From an uncultured Pelagibacteraceae bacterium (GTDB taxonomy: Bacteria; Pseudomonadota; Alphaproteobacteria; Pelagibacterales; Pelagibacteraceae), in contig CACNJC010000001.1 in assembly GCA_902620585.1 (NCBI GenBank), forward strand, positions 120,544 through 184,543: a stretch of DNA of 64,000 nucleotides, in the 5' to 3' direction. Positions 8,119 through 16,141 of the stretch are shown in pieces. Numbering within the stretch: position 1 is the stretch's first letter; each line of letters begins with the position of its first letter. Made by a program: the position numbers and the translations under genes. The notes under the pieces are model-generated. The model was not told the DNA's origin. It searched no databases and saw only the letters and a program-made list of their open reading frames with translations.

Positions 8119-9248
8119 TTTTTATAAACTTTGCCTAAATAATTTTTAACGAAGAATTTTCGCTTCACTAAAAACTTCAATAACAGATTCCTTATTTTTT
8201 GTAAAAACGAGCTCGAAAAGTGAAATGCAAAGAAATTAAAATTTGATCTATTTTTCACAATTTTTGCTCTTTTTGATCTCACCTCAAAATAATTATTTTT
8301 TTTATCAAGCTTCTCATGTTTTAATAATTTAAATATTTCAAAAGCACTTTCTATAGATTGACCGGCTCCTTGTGCAAGAGTTGGCAAAAAACCATTAAAA
8401 GCATCTCCAATATAAAATACTTTTTTATTTGTAGAGGGAAGAATCTTTGGGGTAAAATATAACGGCCATGTTTTAATTTCATTATCAAAAATATTTTTTA
8501 ATTTAGGGTTTTGTTTTAAAACTGTTTCTTGAATTAGTTGTTTAGTGTTATTTGGTTCATATTTTTTACATCTAATTATACAAACCATATTAAGCTCTTT
8601 TTTCTTATTAATTGGATAAATAACAATATGGCTATTGCTTCCAAGCATTAAACTAATGTTTTCTTCATAAATATTTAAATCAAATTTTGAATTTAATATC
8701 ACTCTTGCTGCTATAGCTTTCTTAAATTTTGGTTCTACTTTTTTCTTCTCAAAGAAAGATTTGGTGTTTGAAAATATTCCGTCTGCAGCAATAACAAAAT
8801 CTACTAGATCGTTTGTGTTATCATCGAATTTAATCAGAACTTTATCTTTAAGCTCAGAGACTTCTTTTATTTTTTTTCCAAATCTTAAATGTTGTGTATA
8901 TATATCTTCCTTCAAAAATTCGATTAAGGTTGATCTTTGCAAAGTTGTGTACCTTGCTTCAATACTATTAAATTTAGATAAATTTAAATCACATATTTTT
9001 TCATTTCGAATATCGTAAAAATCTATTTTTTTTGGATGAAATATCTTTTCATTATTAATTTTATTAAAATTAATTTCATTTAAGATTTTTATACTATTGG
9101 TTGCTAGCTGAATACCATAACCTTCTTCTAGAGATAAGCTGTCATCTCTTTCGTAAACCATAAATTCATGATCAGTATATTTTTTTATTAAATTTGCTAG
9201 AGTTAGTCCAGCAATTCCAGCACCGATTATTGCAATTTTTTTTTTCAT
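8115..9248 (-). CDS. FAD-dependent aromatic-ring-type monooxygenase
   Basis: Member of the PHBH/UbiH flavoprotein monooxygenase superfamily; substrate not identifiable. The 377 residues show the FAD motif IIGAGIAGLTLANLI at about 6-20, the DG motif VIAADGIFSN near 153-162, and the GD motif FYIGDAFNGFLPTLAQGAG near 283-301. The C-terminus is basic and hydrophobic, and a peripheral membrane association is possible. Related proteins include ubiquinone hydroxylases and salicylate or kynurenine hydroxylases; I cannot choose between them. It abuts mutY at base 9248 and is probably co-transcribed. Confidence 0.8.
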   Translation of the reverse strand: MKKKIAIIGAGIAGLTLANLIKKYTDHEFMVYERDDSLSLEEGYGIQLATNSIKILNEINFNKINNEKIFHPKKIDFYDIRNEKICDLNLSKFNSIEARYTTLQRSTLIEFLKEDIYTQHLRFGKKIKEVSELKDKVLIKFDDNTNDLVDFVIAADGIFSNTKSFFEKKKVEPKFKKAIAARVILNSKFDLNIYEENISLMLGSNSHIVIYPINKKKELNMVCIIRCKKYEPNNTKQLIQETVLKQNPKLKNIFDNEIKTWPLYFTPKILPSTNKKVFYIGDAFNGFLPTLAQGAGQSIESAFEIFKLLKHEKLDKKNNYFEVRSKRAKIVKNRSNFNFFAFHFSSSFLQKIRNLLLKFLVKRKFFVKNYLGKVYKN

Positions 9249-10249
9249 TAAAATAAAATTGATACTTGTCTAAATATCTTTTTTGTAAAGGTTGGAATAA
9301 ACTCCTCATTTTTTTCTAAAGAATACCAATTAAAAGAGGAAGGAATTTTATTTGAAAATTTATAGTATAAATTGATTTTAAGTTTTTTGTTTGAAATATT
9401 ATTTCTATAACTTTTCAAAAATTTCCAACTATTATTTTTTTTGTTTTTTTTTGTTTCGCGAATTTCAGGTAAGCTAAACTTACTTAAAAAACTAAGTTCA
9501 TTATTTTTTTTTAATGCTATTTGTTTTTTTTTATTTATATAACAAAAAACATCATAATTTTTATTTTTTTTCATTCTAAATTTAACACTTTTAATTTTAT
9601 TTGAAGATTTAAAATATTTACAATTATTATTCAAATTGCAATCATTGCAAATTGGGTTTTTAGGTTTACAAATTATTGCACCAAACTCCATTAATCCCTC
9701 AACTAAATCTGAGTTTCTTTTTGAACTAAAGAGTTTTTCATTATTTACTTCCACAAATTTATTAAAATCGATTTTATTTTCTTGCATATTAATAATTCTT
9801 GATAATACCCGTTTAACATTGCCATCGATAGCTATAACAGGTTTATTATGAACTAATCCTAATAATGCGTTAGCTGTATAATTTCCTACTCCAGGAAGAT
9901 TTTTTATCTCCACAATTGATTTTGGTAATCTTGAATTATATTTTTTAGTTAATATTTTTGAGGTTTTTAAAAGATTTCTAGCTCTTCTATAATAACCAAG
10001 CCCTTCCCACAATTTTAAAATTTCATTTTCAGTACAATTTGAAAAAGATCTCAATGTTTTAAATCTTTTAGTCACTTTTAAAAAATACGGGATAACAGTT
10101 TTTACTTGAGTTTGTTGCAACATAAATTCACTTAAAACTCTATAATAGAGCTTTTTTGGTGAATTTTTGCTAACACGCCAAGGTAAACTGCGTTTATTAT
10201 TATCGTACCAACTCAGAATTTTTTTTGATAAATTAAATTTTATATGCAT
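9248..10249 (-). CDS. mutY: A/G-specific adenine DNA glycosylase
   Basis: Removes adenine mispaired with 8-oxoguanine. The N-terminal HhH-GPD domain has LPWRVSKN, EFMLQQTQVKTV and LPGVGNYTANA with the catalytic acidic residue in AIDGNV. The 4Fe-4S ligands are intact (C-x6-C-x2-C-x5-C in ICKPKNPICNDCNLNNNC). A NUDIX-like C-terminal domain follows. The ATG at 10249 gives 333 residues and the usual distance to LPWR; upstream starts would only add an unrelated hydrophobic tail. The ATG is one half of the palindrome ATGCAT, whose other half is the start of the divergent DUF721 gene. Confidence 0.94.
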   Translation of the reverse strand: MHIKFNLSKKILSWYDNNKRSLPWRVSKNSPKKLYYRVLSEFMLQQTQVKTVIPYFLKVTKRFKTLRSFSNCTENEILKLWEGLGYYRRARNLLKTSKILTKKYNSRLPKSIVEIKNLPGVGNYTANALLGLVHNKPVIAIDGNVKRVLSRIINMQENKIDFNKFVEVNNEKLFSSKRNSDLVEGLMEFGAIICKPKNPICNDCNLNNNCKYFKSSNKIKSVKFRMKKNKNYDVFCYINKKKQIALKKNNELSFLSKFSLPEIRETKKNKKNNSWKFLKSYRNNISNKKLKINLYYKFSNKIPSSFNWYSLEKNEEFIPTFTKKIFRQVSILF

Positions 10250-10729
10250 AACAAAGATAATAGTAAATATAAGAATTTCATACAAGGTTTGAGACCTTTT
10301 TCTGCCTCTATACCAAAAACTTTAAAAAAATATTTAAAAAAAGGTGGATATAACTATTCAAATATTATTGATAACTGGACCAAAATGGTAAGTAAGGAAA
10401 TATCAAATTCCTGTTACCCTACTACTGTAAAAATGAATAAAGAAATGAAAGATGGAACTTTAGTCTTAAATGTTTTGCATGGAAAAGAATTAGAAATCGA
10501 ATATGCAAAAAAAGAAATTATTGACAAAATCAATAGTTTTTTTGGATATAATTGTATTAGTCAAATTACTTTAAAAATTGTTCATGAAAAAATTATATCT
10601 AAAAAAAAGGAGCAAATAAAAATGAATGATTACAAAAAAATTAATGAAAAAATAAATAAAGTTGATAATAATCAACTAAGAAGTTCTTTGAATAATTTTT
10701 GGAAAGCGTTCAGTGAAAAAAATGATTAA
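10244..10729 (+). CDS. DUF721 / DciA-like protein
   Basis: 161-residue DUF721-family protein. DciA members of this family help load the replicative helicase in bacteria without DnaC, so a replication role is inferred. The N-terminal half carries the family block (RPFSASIPKTLKKYLKKGG, then IIDNWTKMVSKEIS) and GTLVLNVLHGKELEIEYAK, followed by a lysine-rich tail. The start codon shares six bases with the mutY start on the other strand. The downstream DsbA-like gene overlaps its stop by 8 bases, and the order mutY-DUF721-dsbA-smc groups chromosome-maintenance genes. Confidence 0.8.
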   Translation: MHNKDNSKYKNFIQGLRPFSASIPKTLKKYLKKGGYNYSNIIDNWTKMVSKEISNSCYPTTVKMNKEMKDGTLVLNVLHGKELEIEYAKKEIIDKINSFFGYNCISQITLKIVHEKIISKKKEQIKMNDYKKINEKINKVDNNQLRSSLNNFWKAFSEKND

Positions 10730-11306
10730 AACTTTTTTAAAAATAATTCTTTTTATTTCAATTTCTTTTTCAGTTAATGCTGAAGATAAAATTTTAAAAA
10801 TTGGAAACGATAATGCAAAAGTGACTGTCAAAGTTTTTTCATCCCTAACATGTCCTCATTGTGCAAGTTTTCACAAAAATGTTTTTGAAAATTTAAAGAA
10901 AGAATATATTGATAAAAATTTAGTAAAATTTGAACACCATAGTTTTCCTTTAGATTTAGCTGCACTTAATGCAGAAATAATTATTAGATGTCACACAGAC
11001 ATGAATAAAGAATTTCAATTATTAGGTGAAATTTATAAAAAACAAAATCAATGGGCTGTTGGATCTGATATAAATATTATCAACGAATCTATTAAAAAGA
11101 TCGGTTTAAATTCTGGTTTAAGTGAAAGTAAAATGAGTGATTGTCTTAATGATGAAAATGCACAAAATCAAATTTTAAGTGAGAGGATTGAAGCGCAAAA
11201 AAAATATAAAATCCAATCAACGCCGACAATATTTATCAATGATAAAAAATATGATGGCAAACATGAATTTAAAGCTTTTAAGAAAGTTATAGAGAAAAAT
11301 TTATAA
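10722..11306 (+). CDS. DsbA-family thiol-disulfide oxidoreductase, exported
   Basis: Thioredoxin-fold protein with a signal peptide (about residues 1-20, ending SVNAED) and the redox site SLTCPHCASFH. The CPHC dithiol is that of DsbA, and the cis-proline segment IQSTPTIFIN is present near residue 170. It probably forms disulfides in periplasmic proteins. I start at the ATG at 10722 (194 residues); an in-frame GTG at 10713 would add three residues. The start overlaps the end of the DUF721 gene, which suggests translational coupling. smc begins three bases after the stop. Confidence 0.9.
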   Translation: MIKTFLKIILFISISFSVNAEDKILKIGNDNAKVTVKVFSSLTCPHCASFHKNVFENLKKEYIDKNLVKFEHHSFPLDLAALNAEIIIRCHTDMNKEFQLLGEIYKKQNQWAVGSDINIINESIKKIGLNSGLSESKMSDCLNDENAQNQILSERIEAQKKYKIQSTPTIFINDKKYDGKHEFKAFKKVIEKNL

Positions 11307-11308
11307 AA

Positions 11309-13753
11309 ATGAGGTTTAAAAATCTAGAAATTAATGGTTTCAAATCTTTTTCTGATAAAACAAATTTTTTAATCGAAAACGGCTTGACCGGAATAGTTGG
11401 TCCTAATGGTTGCGGTAAATCAAATATTGTGGAGGCTTTAAGATGGTGTATGGGTGAAAATTCACCTAAGAGCATGAGAGGCTCTGGGATGGAAGATGTA
11501 ATATTTTCGGGCACATCAAACAGACCATCAAAAAATATTTCTGAAGTTGCATTATTAATGGACAACAAAACCAAAGAGGGACCAACACAATATAGAGATT
11601 TTGACGAAATTGTAATAAGAAGAAAAATAGAAAAGGATAAAGGATCTAAATATTATATTAATGATAAAGAGGTAAGGGCTAGAGATGTTCAAACTTTTTT
11701 TGCTGATTTGTCTACTGGAGCTCATTCACCCTCTTTGATAAGCCAAGGAACAATTGGACAACTCGTAACAGCTAAACCAATTGAAAGAAAATCAATACTT
11801 GAAGAAGCGGCTGGTATTTCGGGAATTCACGCAAGAAGGCAAGAGGCCGAAACAAGGTTAAATGCTGCTGAAAATAATTTAAAAAGAGCTGATGAGCTTA
11901 AAAGACAACAGCAAAAACAACTTGATAATTTAAAAAAACAAGCTGAAGAGGCAACTAGATATAAAGAGATATCAAAAGAAATAAAAAAAATTGAGACAGG
12001 ATTATATTATTTAAAAATTCAAGAAATACAAAAAGACAAAAAACAAATAACAGAAAAATTAAGTGAATTAGAAGATGAAATAAGTGCTGTAAATATAGAC
12101 TTTAACCATAACAGTAACTTGCTTGAAGAAGAAAGTAAAAAACTCTCTCCATTAAGGGATAAAAAAATTGAGAGTGTCGCAAAAATTCAGAAGCTCAATT
12201 TAGATATGACTGGTTTAGATGAAGAAGAGTCCAGAGTTAAATCATTAAAATTGAAACTTGAAAAATCTATTAAAACGGTTGAGTCAGATTTAGAACGTGA
12301 GAGAAGTATTTCTCTAGATGCAGATTTAAACGAAAAAAGAATACTACAAGAAAAAAATACATTATTAAAAACAGAAAACGAACTTATTGAAGTAGAATCT
12401 GCTTCATCAAAGGAATTAGGTAAATCAAAGGCTAATTTAAATAATTTACAAACTGAACTTGATGAGTTGTTAAAAAAAATTGAAGCCTATATAGATGATG
12501 GAAAAAAGCTAACAAAAGATGTTTTTCGTGAATTAAAAGAATTAGTAAGAAAGATAACGCTTTCCCAAGAGGAATATGCTGAAAAGTTTGGTAAAAATAA
12601 ATCTATCCAAAGTGACTCGATTAAAAGAAAAGAAAGAATAAAAAATATTGATATTGAGCTTGAAAATTGGAGAAACTTGAAGATTAATTCAGAAAAAATG
12701 ATATCTGAGTTAAATGAAAGAAAAAATAAAATTCAATTAGAACAGGAAGAAAATCAAAAAAATCCGGAAAGAATAGCTACCTCAAAGGGACAAAATTTAC
12801 AAAACTTAGAAAATACAAAAAAAAGAAATGAAGAAATAGAAAGTGAATTAATAGAAATTGAAAAAAAATATAATTTGATTAATCAAAATTTAAAAGAAAT
12901 TCAATCTAGATTATCAAGTTTAAAAGAAAATAAAGCTAGAAATGAAGCAACAATCGAAGGAATCGATAATAGAAAAAAAGATTTAATGTACTCAGTAAAA
13001 AATGAATTAGGGATTGAAAACGAGTCTTCGTTGTTAGGACAGTCAGATTTGAGTAATATATCTCTAGAAGAGTTGCCAAGTATAGAAGATCAAACAAATA
13101 AAGTTGAAAAAATTAAAAAGCAAAGAGACTCTCTTGGATCTGTTAATCTGAAAGCTGACGAAGAAACAAAAAAATATGAGACGGAAATTAAAAAAATGGA
13201 AGATGATAGAGCTGACCTATACTCTGCAATAGTTAAACTAAAAAATGGTATAGATGAATTAAATCAAAAAGGTAGAGAAAGACTTATAGAGGCATTTACA
13301 AAAGTAAATAGAAAATTTAATGAAGTCTATACAAAACTGTTTAGTGGAGGAACTGCTAAAATTGAATTGGTTGACTCAGATGATCCATTAGAAGCAGGAT
13401 TAGAAATGTTTGCTTCTCCTCCTGGGAAAAGACTTCAATCAATTACTTTATTGTCAGGTGGAGAACAAGCTTTAACAGCATTGTCGCTTGTTTTTGCAGT
13501 TTTTTTAGTAAATCCCTCACCCATTTGTGTATTAGATGAAGTTGATGCTCCATTAGATGATGCCAATGTAACAAGATTTTGTGGCTTGCTTGATGAACTT
13601 ACAAAAATAACTAAAACAAAATTTATAATTATTACTCACCATGCTCTGACTATGTCTAGGATGCATAGACTCTATGGTGTAACTATGGCTGAACAAGGCA
13701 TTAGCCAACTAGTTTCGGTAGACCTACAAAAAGCTGAAGAGCTCGTAGCTTAA
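11309..13753 (+). CDS. smc: chromosome partition protein SMC, short form
   Basis: Condensin ATPase that organises the chromosome. Seen: Walker A GPNGCGKSN at residues 31-39, SLISQGTIGQLV, the ABC signature LSGGEQ at about 715-720, Walker B CVLDEVDAPLDD at about 740-750. Between them are two long charged coiled-coil arms. At 814 residues it is about 300 shorter than typical SMC proteins (about 1150-1200). I cannot find the globular glycine-rich hinge expected in the middle; the centre (about 370-440) is charged and largely helical. The head and the RDSLGSVNLKADEE block fit SMC rather than RecN or RecF. atpI follows after 14 bases. Confidence 0.9.
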   Translation: MRFKNLEINGFKSFSDKTNFLIENGLTGIVGPNGCGKSNIVEALRWCMGENSPKSMRGSGMEDVIFSGTSNRPSKNISEVALLMDNKTKEGPTQYRDFDEIVIRRKIEKDKGSKYYINDKEVRARDVQTFFADLSTGAHSPSLISQGTIGQLVTAKPIERKSILEEAAGISGIHARRQEAETRLNAAENNLKRADELKRQQQKQLDNLKKQAEEATRYKEISKEIKKIETGLYYLKIQEIQKDKKQITEKLSELEDEISAVNIDFNHNSNLLEEESKKLSPLRDKKIESVAKIQKLNLDMTGLDEEESRVKSLKLKLEKSIKTVESDLERERSISLDADLNEKRILQEKNTLLKTENELIEVESASSKELGKSKANLNNLQTELDELLKKIEAYIDDGKKLTKDVFRELKELVRKITLSQEEYAEKFGKNKSIQSDSIKRKERIKNIDIELENWRNLKINSEKMISELNERKNKIQLEQEENQKNPERIATSKGQNLQNLENTKKRNEEIESELIEIEKKYNLINQNLKEIQSRLSSLKENKARNEATIEGIDNRKKDLMYSVKNELGIENESSLLGQSDLSNISLEELPSIEDQTNKVEKIKKQRDSLGSVNLKADEETKKYETEIKKMEDDRADLYSAIVKLKNGIDELNQKGRERLIEAFTKVNRKFNEVYTKLFSGGTAKIELVDSDDPLEAGLEMFASPPGKRLQSITLLSGGEQALTALSLVFAVFLVNPSPICVLDEVDAPLDDANVTRFCGLLDELTKITKTKFIIITHHALTMSRMHRLYGVTMAEQGISQLVSVDLQKAEELVA

Positions 13754-13767
13754 AAAATATTAATATA

Positions 13768-14052
13768 ATGACAAATCCTGAAGATTTAAAAACTCGCCTA
13801 AAAATTGCAAGGTCAAAAATTAAAAATCAAATGCTTTCGGAAAGAGACAAAAAAGGCTCTTTTATGGGTAGTGCATTTAAATTAGGCACGGAATTGGTTG
13901 CTGCTGTGGGGGTTGGGACAATAATTGGGTTTATTTTGGATAGTTGGTTTGGTACTAAACCTTGGTTAATAATAATTTTCTTTTTTTTAGGGGCTGCCGC
14001 TGGAATGTTAAATGTAATCAAAGCAGCTAATAAGATGCAAAAGGATGATTAA
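13768..14052 (+). CDS. atpI: ATP synthase assembly protein I
   Basis: Small membrane protein (94 residues) that assists assembly of the F0 c-ring. An N-terminal basic cytosolic stretch is followed by two hydrophobic segments, about residues 40-60 (AAVGVGTIIGFILDSWFG) and 65-85 (PWLIIIFFFLGAAAGMLNV). It is first in the atpI-B-E-F'-F order normal for alphaproteobacteria and precedes atpB by 14 bases. The F1 genes are not in this window, as expected because alphaproteobacteria keep them in a second locus. Confidence 0.9.
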   Translation: MTNPEDLKTRLKIARSKIKNQMLSERDKKGSFMGSAFKLGTELVAAVGVGTIIGFILDSWFGTKPWLIIIFFFLGAAAGMLNVIKAANKMQKDD

Positions 14053-14066
14053 TTTATAGGATATTT

Positions 14067-14801
14067 ATGGCAAGTAATCCAATGCAACAATTTACAGTCT
14101 ATAAAATTGGGCCTGAAATTAAAATTGCAGGTGTAGACCTGTCTTTTACTAATGCAAGTTTGTTTATGGTTGTAAGTACAACAATTATAATAGCTTTTTT
14201 GTATTTTGGGTCACGAGAGAGAAAAATAATTCCCAGCAAAATTCAATTAATTACAGAAATGCTCTATAATTTTGTTGCAAAAATGATTAGTGATACTGCT
14301 GGTTCGAAAGCAAAACCTTATTTTCCATTTATATTTAGTTTATTTTTGTTTGTGTTAATTTGTAACATGGTGGGAATGCTTCCTTACTCTTTCACTGTTA
14401 CAAGTCACATTATAGTAACTTTAATTATGGCTTTATTTATTTTTGTTGCGGTTACTATAATAGGTTTTGTAAAGCACGGATTTAAATATTTAAATATTTT
14501 TGTTCCTAGCGGTGTTCCAGCTGTTTTATTACCGCTAATTACTGTCATAGAAATAATTTCTTATTTAAGCAGGCCGGTAAGCTTATCGGTAAGGTTATTT
14601 GCTAATATGATGGCAGGACATACAATGTTAAAAGTTTTTGGAGGCTTTGTCGTAAGCCTTGGAATATTAGGCGGATGGTTACCGCTTAGTTTTTCAGTAG
14701 CACTAACTGGTTTGGAAATTTTAGTTGCATTTTTACAAGCTTATGTTTTTGCAATATTAACCTGCATCTATTTAAATGATGCATTAAATTTACACCATTA
14801 A
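14067..14801 (+). CDS. atpB: F0F1 ATP synthase subunit a
   Basis: Membrane stator subunit with the two proton half-channels. The 244 residues contain five to six hydrophobic helices. The essential arginine is in SVRLFANMMAGH (about residue 176), and LEILVAFLQAYVFAILTCIY forms the last helix with the conserved Gln. The ATG at 14067 lies 14 bases after atpI, and atpE follows 14 bases after the stop. Proton flow, supplied by respiration or possibly by a rhodopsin pump, drives rotation of the c-ring. Confidence 0.96.
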   Translation: MASNPMQQFTVYKIGPEIKIAGVDLSFTNASLFMVVSTTIIIAFLYFGSRERKIIPSKIQLITEMLYNFVAKMISDTAGSKAKPYFPFIFSLFLFVLICNMVGMLPYSFTVTSHIIVTLIMALFIFVAVTIIGFVKHGFKYLNIFVPSGVPAVLLPLITVIEIISYLSRPVSLSVRLFANMMAGHTMLKVFGGFVVSLGILGGWLPLSFSVALTGLEILVAFLQAYVFAILTCIYLNDALNLHH

Positions 14802-14805
14802 TAAA

Positions 14806-14811
14806 AGGAGG
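14806..14811 (+). promoter_or_regulatory. strong Shine-Dalgarno site of atpE
   Basis: AGGAGG, a full match to the anti-Shine-Dalgarno core, sits four bases before the atpE ATG. Most genes in this window lack such a site. Its strength fits the need for many c subunits per ATP synthase complex. Confidence 0.75.
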
Positions 14812-14815
14812 AAAA

Positions 14816-15043
14816 ATGGAGTTAGAAGCGGCAAAAATGATTGGGGCTGGTTTAGCTGCAATCGCATTAGCTGGAGCAGGTGTGGGTATCGGAATAATTT
14901 TTGGTAACTACCTATCTGGCGCAATGAGAAATCCGTCTGCAGCTCAAAAACAATTCCCTAATTTGCTTTTGGGATTTGCTTTAGCAGAGGCAACTGGTTT
15001 ATTTGGTCTTGTAGTAGCTTTAATTATTTTATTTGCATTTTAA
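14816..15043 (+). CDS. atpE: F0F1 ATP synthase subunit c
   Basis: The 75-residue proteolipid of the rotor ring: two transmembrane helices joined by a polar loop (RNPSAAQKQFP). The first helix has the glycine pattern GAGVGIG, and the second carries the proton-binding glutamate at residue 58 in ALAEATG. There is no glutamine in the first helix at the sodium-ligand position, so proton coupling is inferred. It is preceded by a strong Shine-Dalgarno site and followed by the b' gene after 11 bases. Confidence 0.96.
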   Translation: MELEAAKMIGAGLAAIALAGAGVGIGIIFGNYLSGAMRNPSAAQKQFPNLLLGFALAEATGLFGLVVALIILFAF

Positions 15044-15054
15044 TTAAGTTAGAT

Positions 15055-15630
15055 ATGAGAAATTTATTAGGAATCTTAATAATAGCTATTGCTATTAACA
15101 CAAGTTTGTTTGCGGCTGAGGCAGGCATGCCTCAGCTGGATCCGAAGTATTGGGCATCACAGGCTTTTTGGTTAATTTTAGTTTTTACAGTTCTTTATAT
15201 TTCGATATCAAAATTTTATTTACCCAAAATTAAATATAGCCTTAACAATAGGGAAAATAAGATTAAAGATGATCTAGAGGATGCTAATAAATTTAATGAT
15301 CAGTCAGAAAAAAAAATTAAAGAGTATGAGACTATCATGGAAAATGCAAAAAAAGATGTAGCAAAAATATATTTAGAGTCCAAAAATATTTTAGATAAAG
15401 ATATTCAAACTAAAAAGATTAAAATTGAAAAAGAAATTGAAAATGAGATTTTAAAGGCTCAGAAAGAAATAATTGAACTTAAAAAAAATTCCATATCTTC
15501 AATTCAAATTATTTCAAAAGATATCGCATCAAAAATTATTGAAAATATATCTGGAGAAAGACTGAATGAGAGTAGCATTAAAGCTGCTGTAGAAGAAGTA
15601 AGCAAGAAAAATATTGGGAAATATCTATGA
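15055..15630 (+). CDS. F0F1 ATP synthase subunit b'
   Basis: Peripheral-stalk subunit of the b' type found in alphaproteobacteria. 191 residues: an N-terminal stretch resembling a signal or leader, then a membrane helix (FWLILVFTVLYISISKFYLP, about residues 38-57), then a long charged coiled coil to the C-terminus. Its ORF overlaps the b gene by four bases (ATGA type), which suggests translational coupling. Together the two proteins form the heterodimeric stator stalk that holds F1 against rotation. Confidence 0.9.
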   Translation: MRNLLGILIIAIAINTSLFAAEAGMPQLDPKYWASQAFWLILVFTVLYISISKFYLPKIKYSLNNRENKIKDDLEDANKFNDQSEKKIKEYETIMENAKKDVAKIYLESKNILDKDIQTKKIKIEKEIENEILKAQKEIIELKKNSISSIQIISKDIASKIIENISGERLNESSIKAAVEEVSKKNIGKYL

Positions 15631-16124
15631 CATTAGATGCAACTTTTTGGGTCACAGTTTCTTTTTTTATATTTGTTGGAATTTTAATCTACTTCAAAAT
15701 ACCCCAAAAAATAAAAGTTTTGTTGGATGAAAATATTTCGAATATTAAAAATCAAATAAATGAAGCTGAAAAATTGAAAGAAGATGCAAAAAATATTTTG
15801 ACTGAGCATGAAAAAAAAATAAGTAATTCAAAAAATGAGGTTAAAGCAATGATAAATAAAGCAAATGACCAAGCAGACAAAAATGTTATCAGAACAAATA
15901 AAGAATTTCATAATCTCATGGAAAATAGAAAAAAGAATGCTGAGGAGAGGATTAGACAGCTAAAAAACCAAGCCATTAAAGATATTAAAAACGCCTCTGT
16001 CAAAATAGGCATCGAGTCAGTTGAAAAACTCATAAAAAACTCACTTGACAAAAGCAAATTAGACAAAATTTATAGCTCTAGTATCGAGGAAACAAAATTA
16101 GCACTTAAGAAAAAATCCAGTTAG
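15627..16124 (+). CDS. atpF: F0F1 ATP synthase subunit b
   Basis: 165-residue stalk subunit with one N-terminal membrane segment (ATFWVTVSFFIFVGILIYFK, residues 5-24) followed by a charged coiled coil. It starts four bases before the end of the b' gene. It is the last F0 gene, and crtI of the carotenoid cassette begins only 17 bases after its stop on the same strand. I see no terminator hairpin in that gap, so read-through into the retinal genes is plausible. Confidence 0.93.
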   Translation: MTLDATFWVTVSFFIFVGILIYFKIPQKIKVLLDENISNIKNQINEAEKLKEDAKNILTEHEKKISNSKNEVKAMINKANDQADKNVIRTNKEFHNLMENRKKNAEERIRQLKNQAIKDIKNASVKIGIESVEKLIKNSLDKSKLDKIYSSSIEETKLALKKKSS

Positions 16125-16141
16125 TATAGGCCATAAACTAT

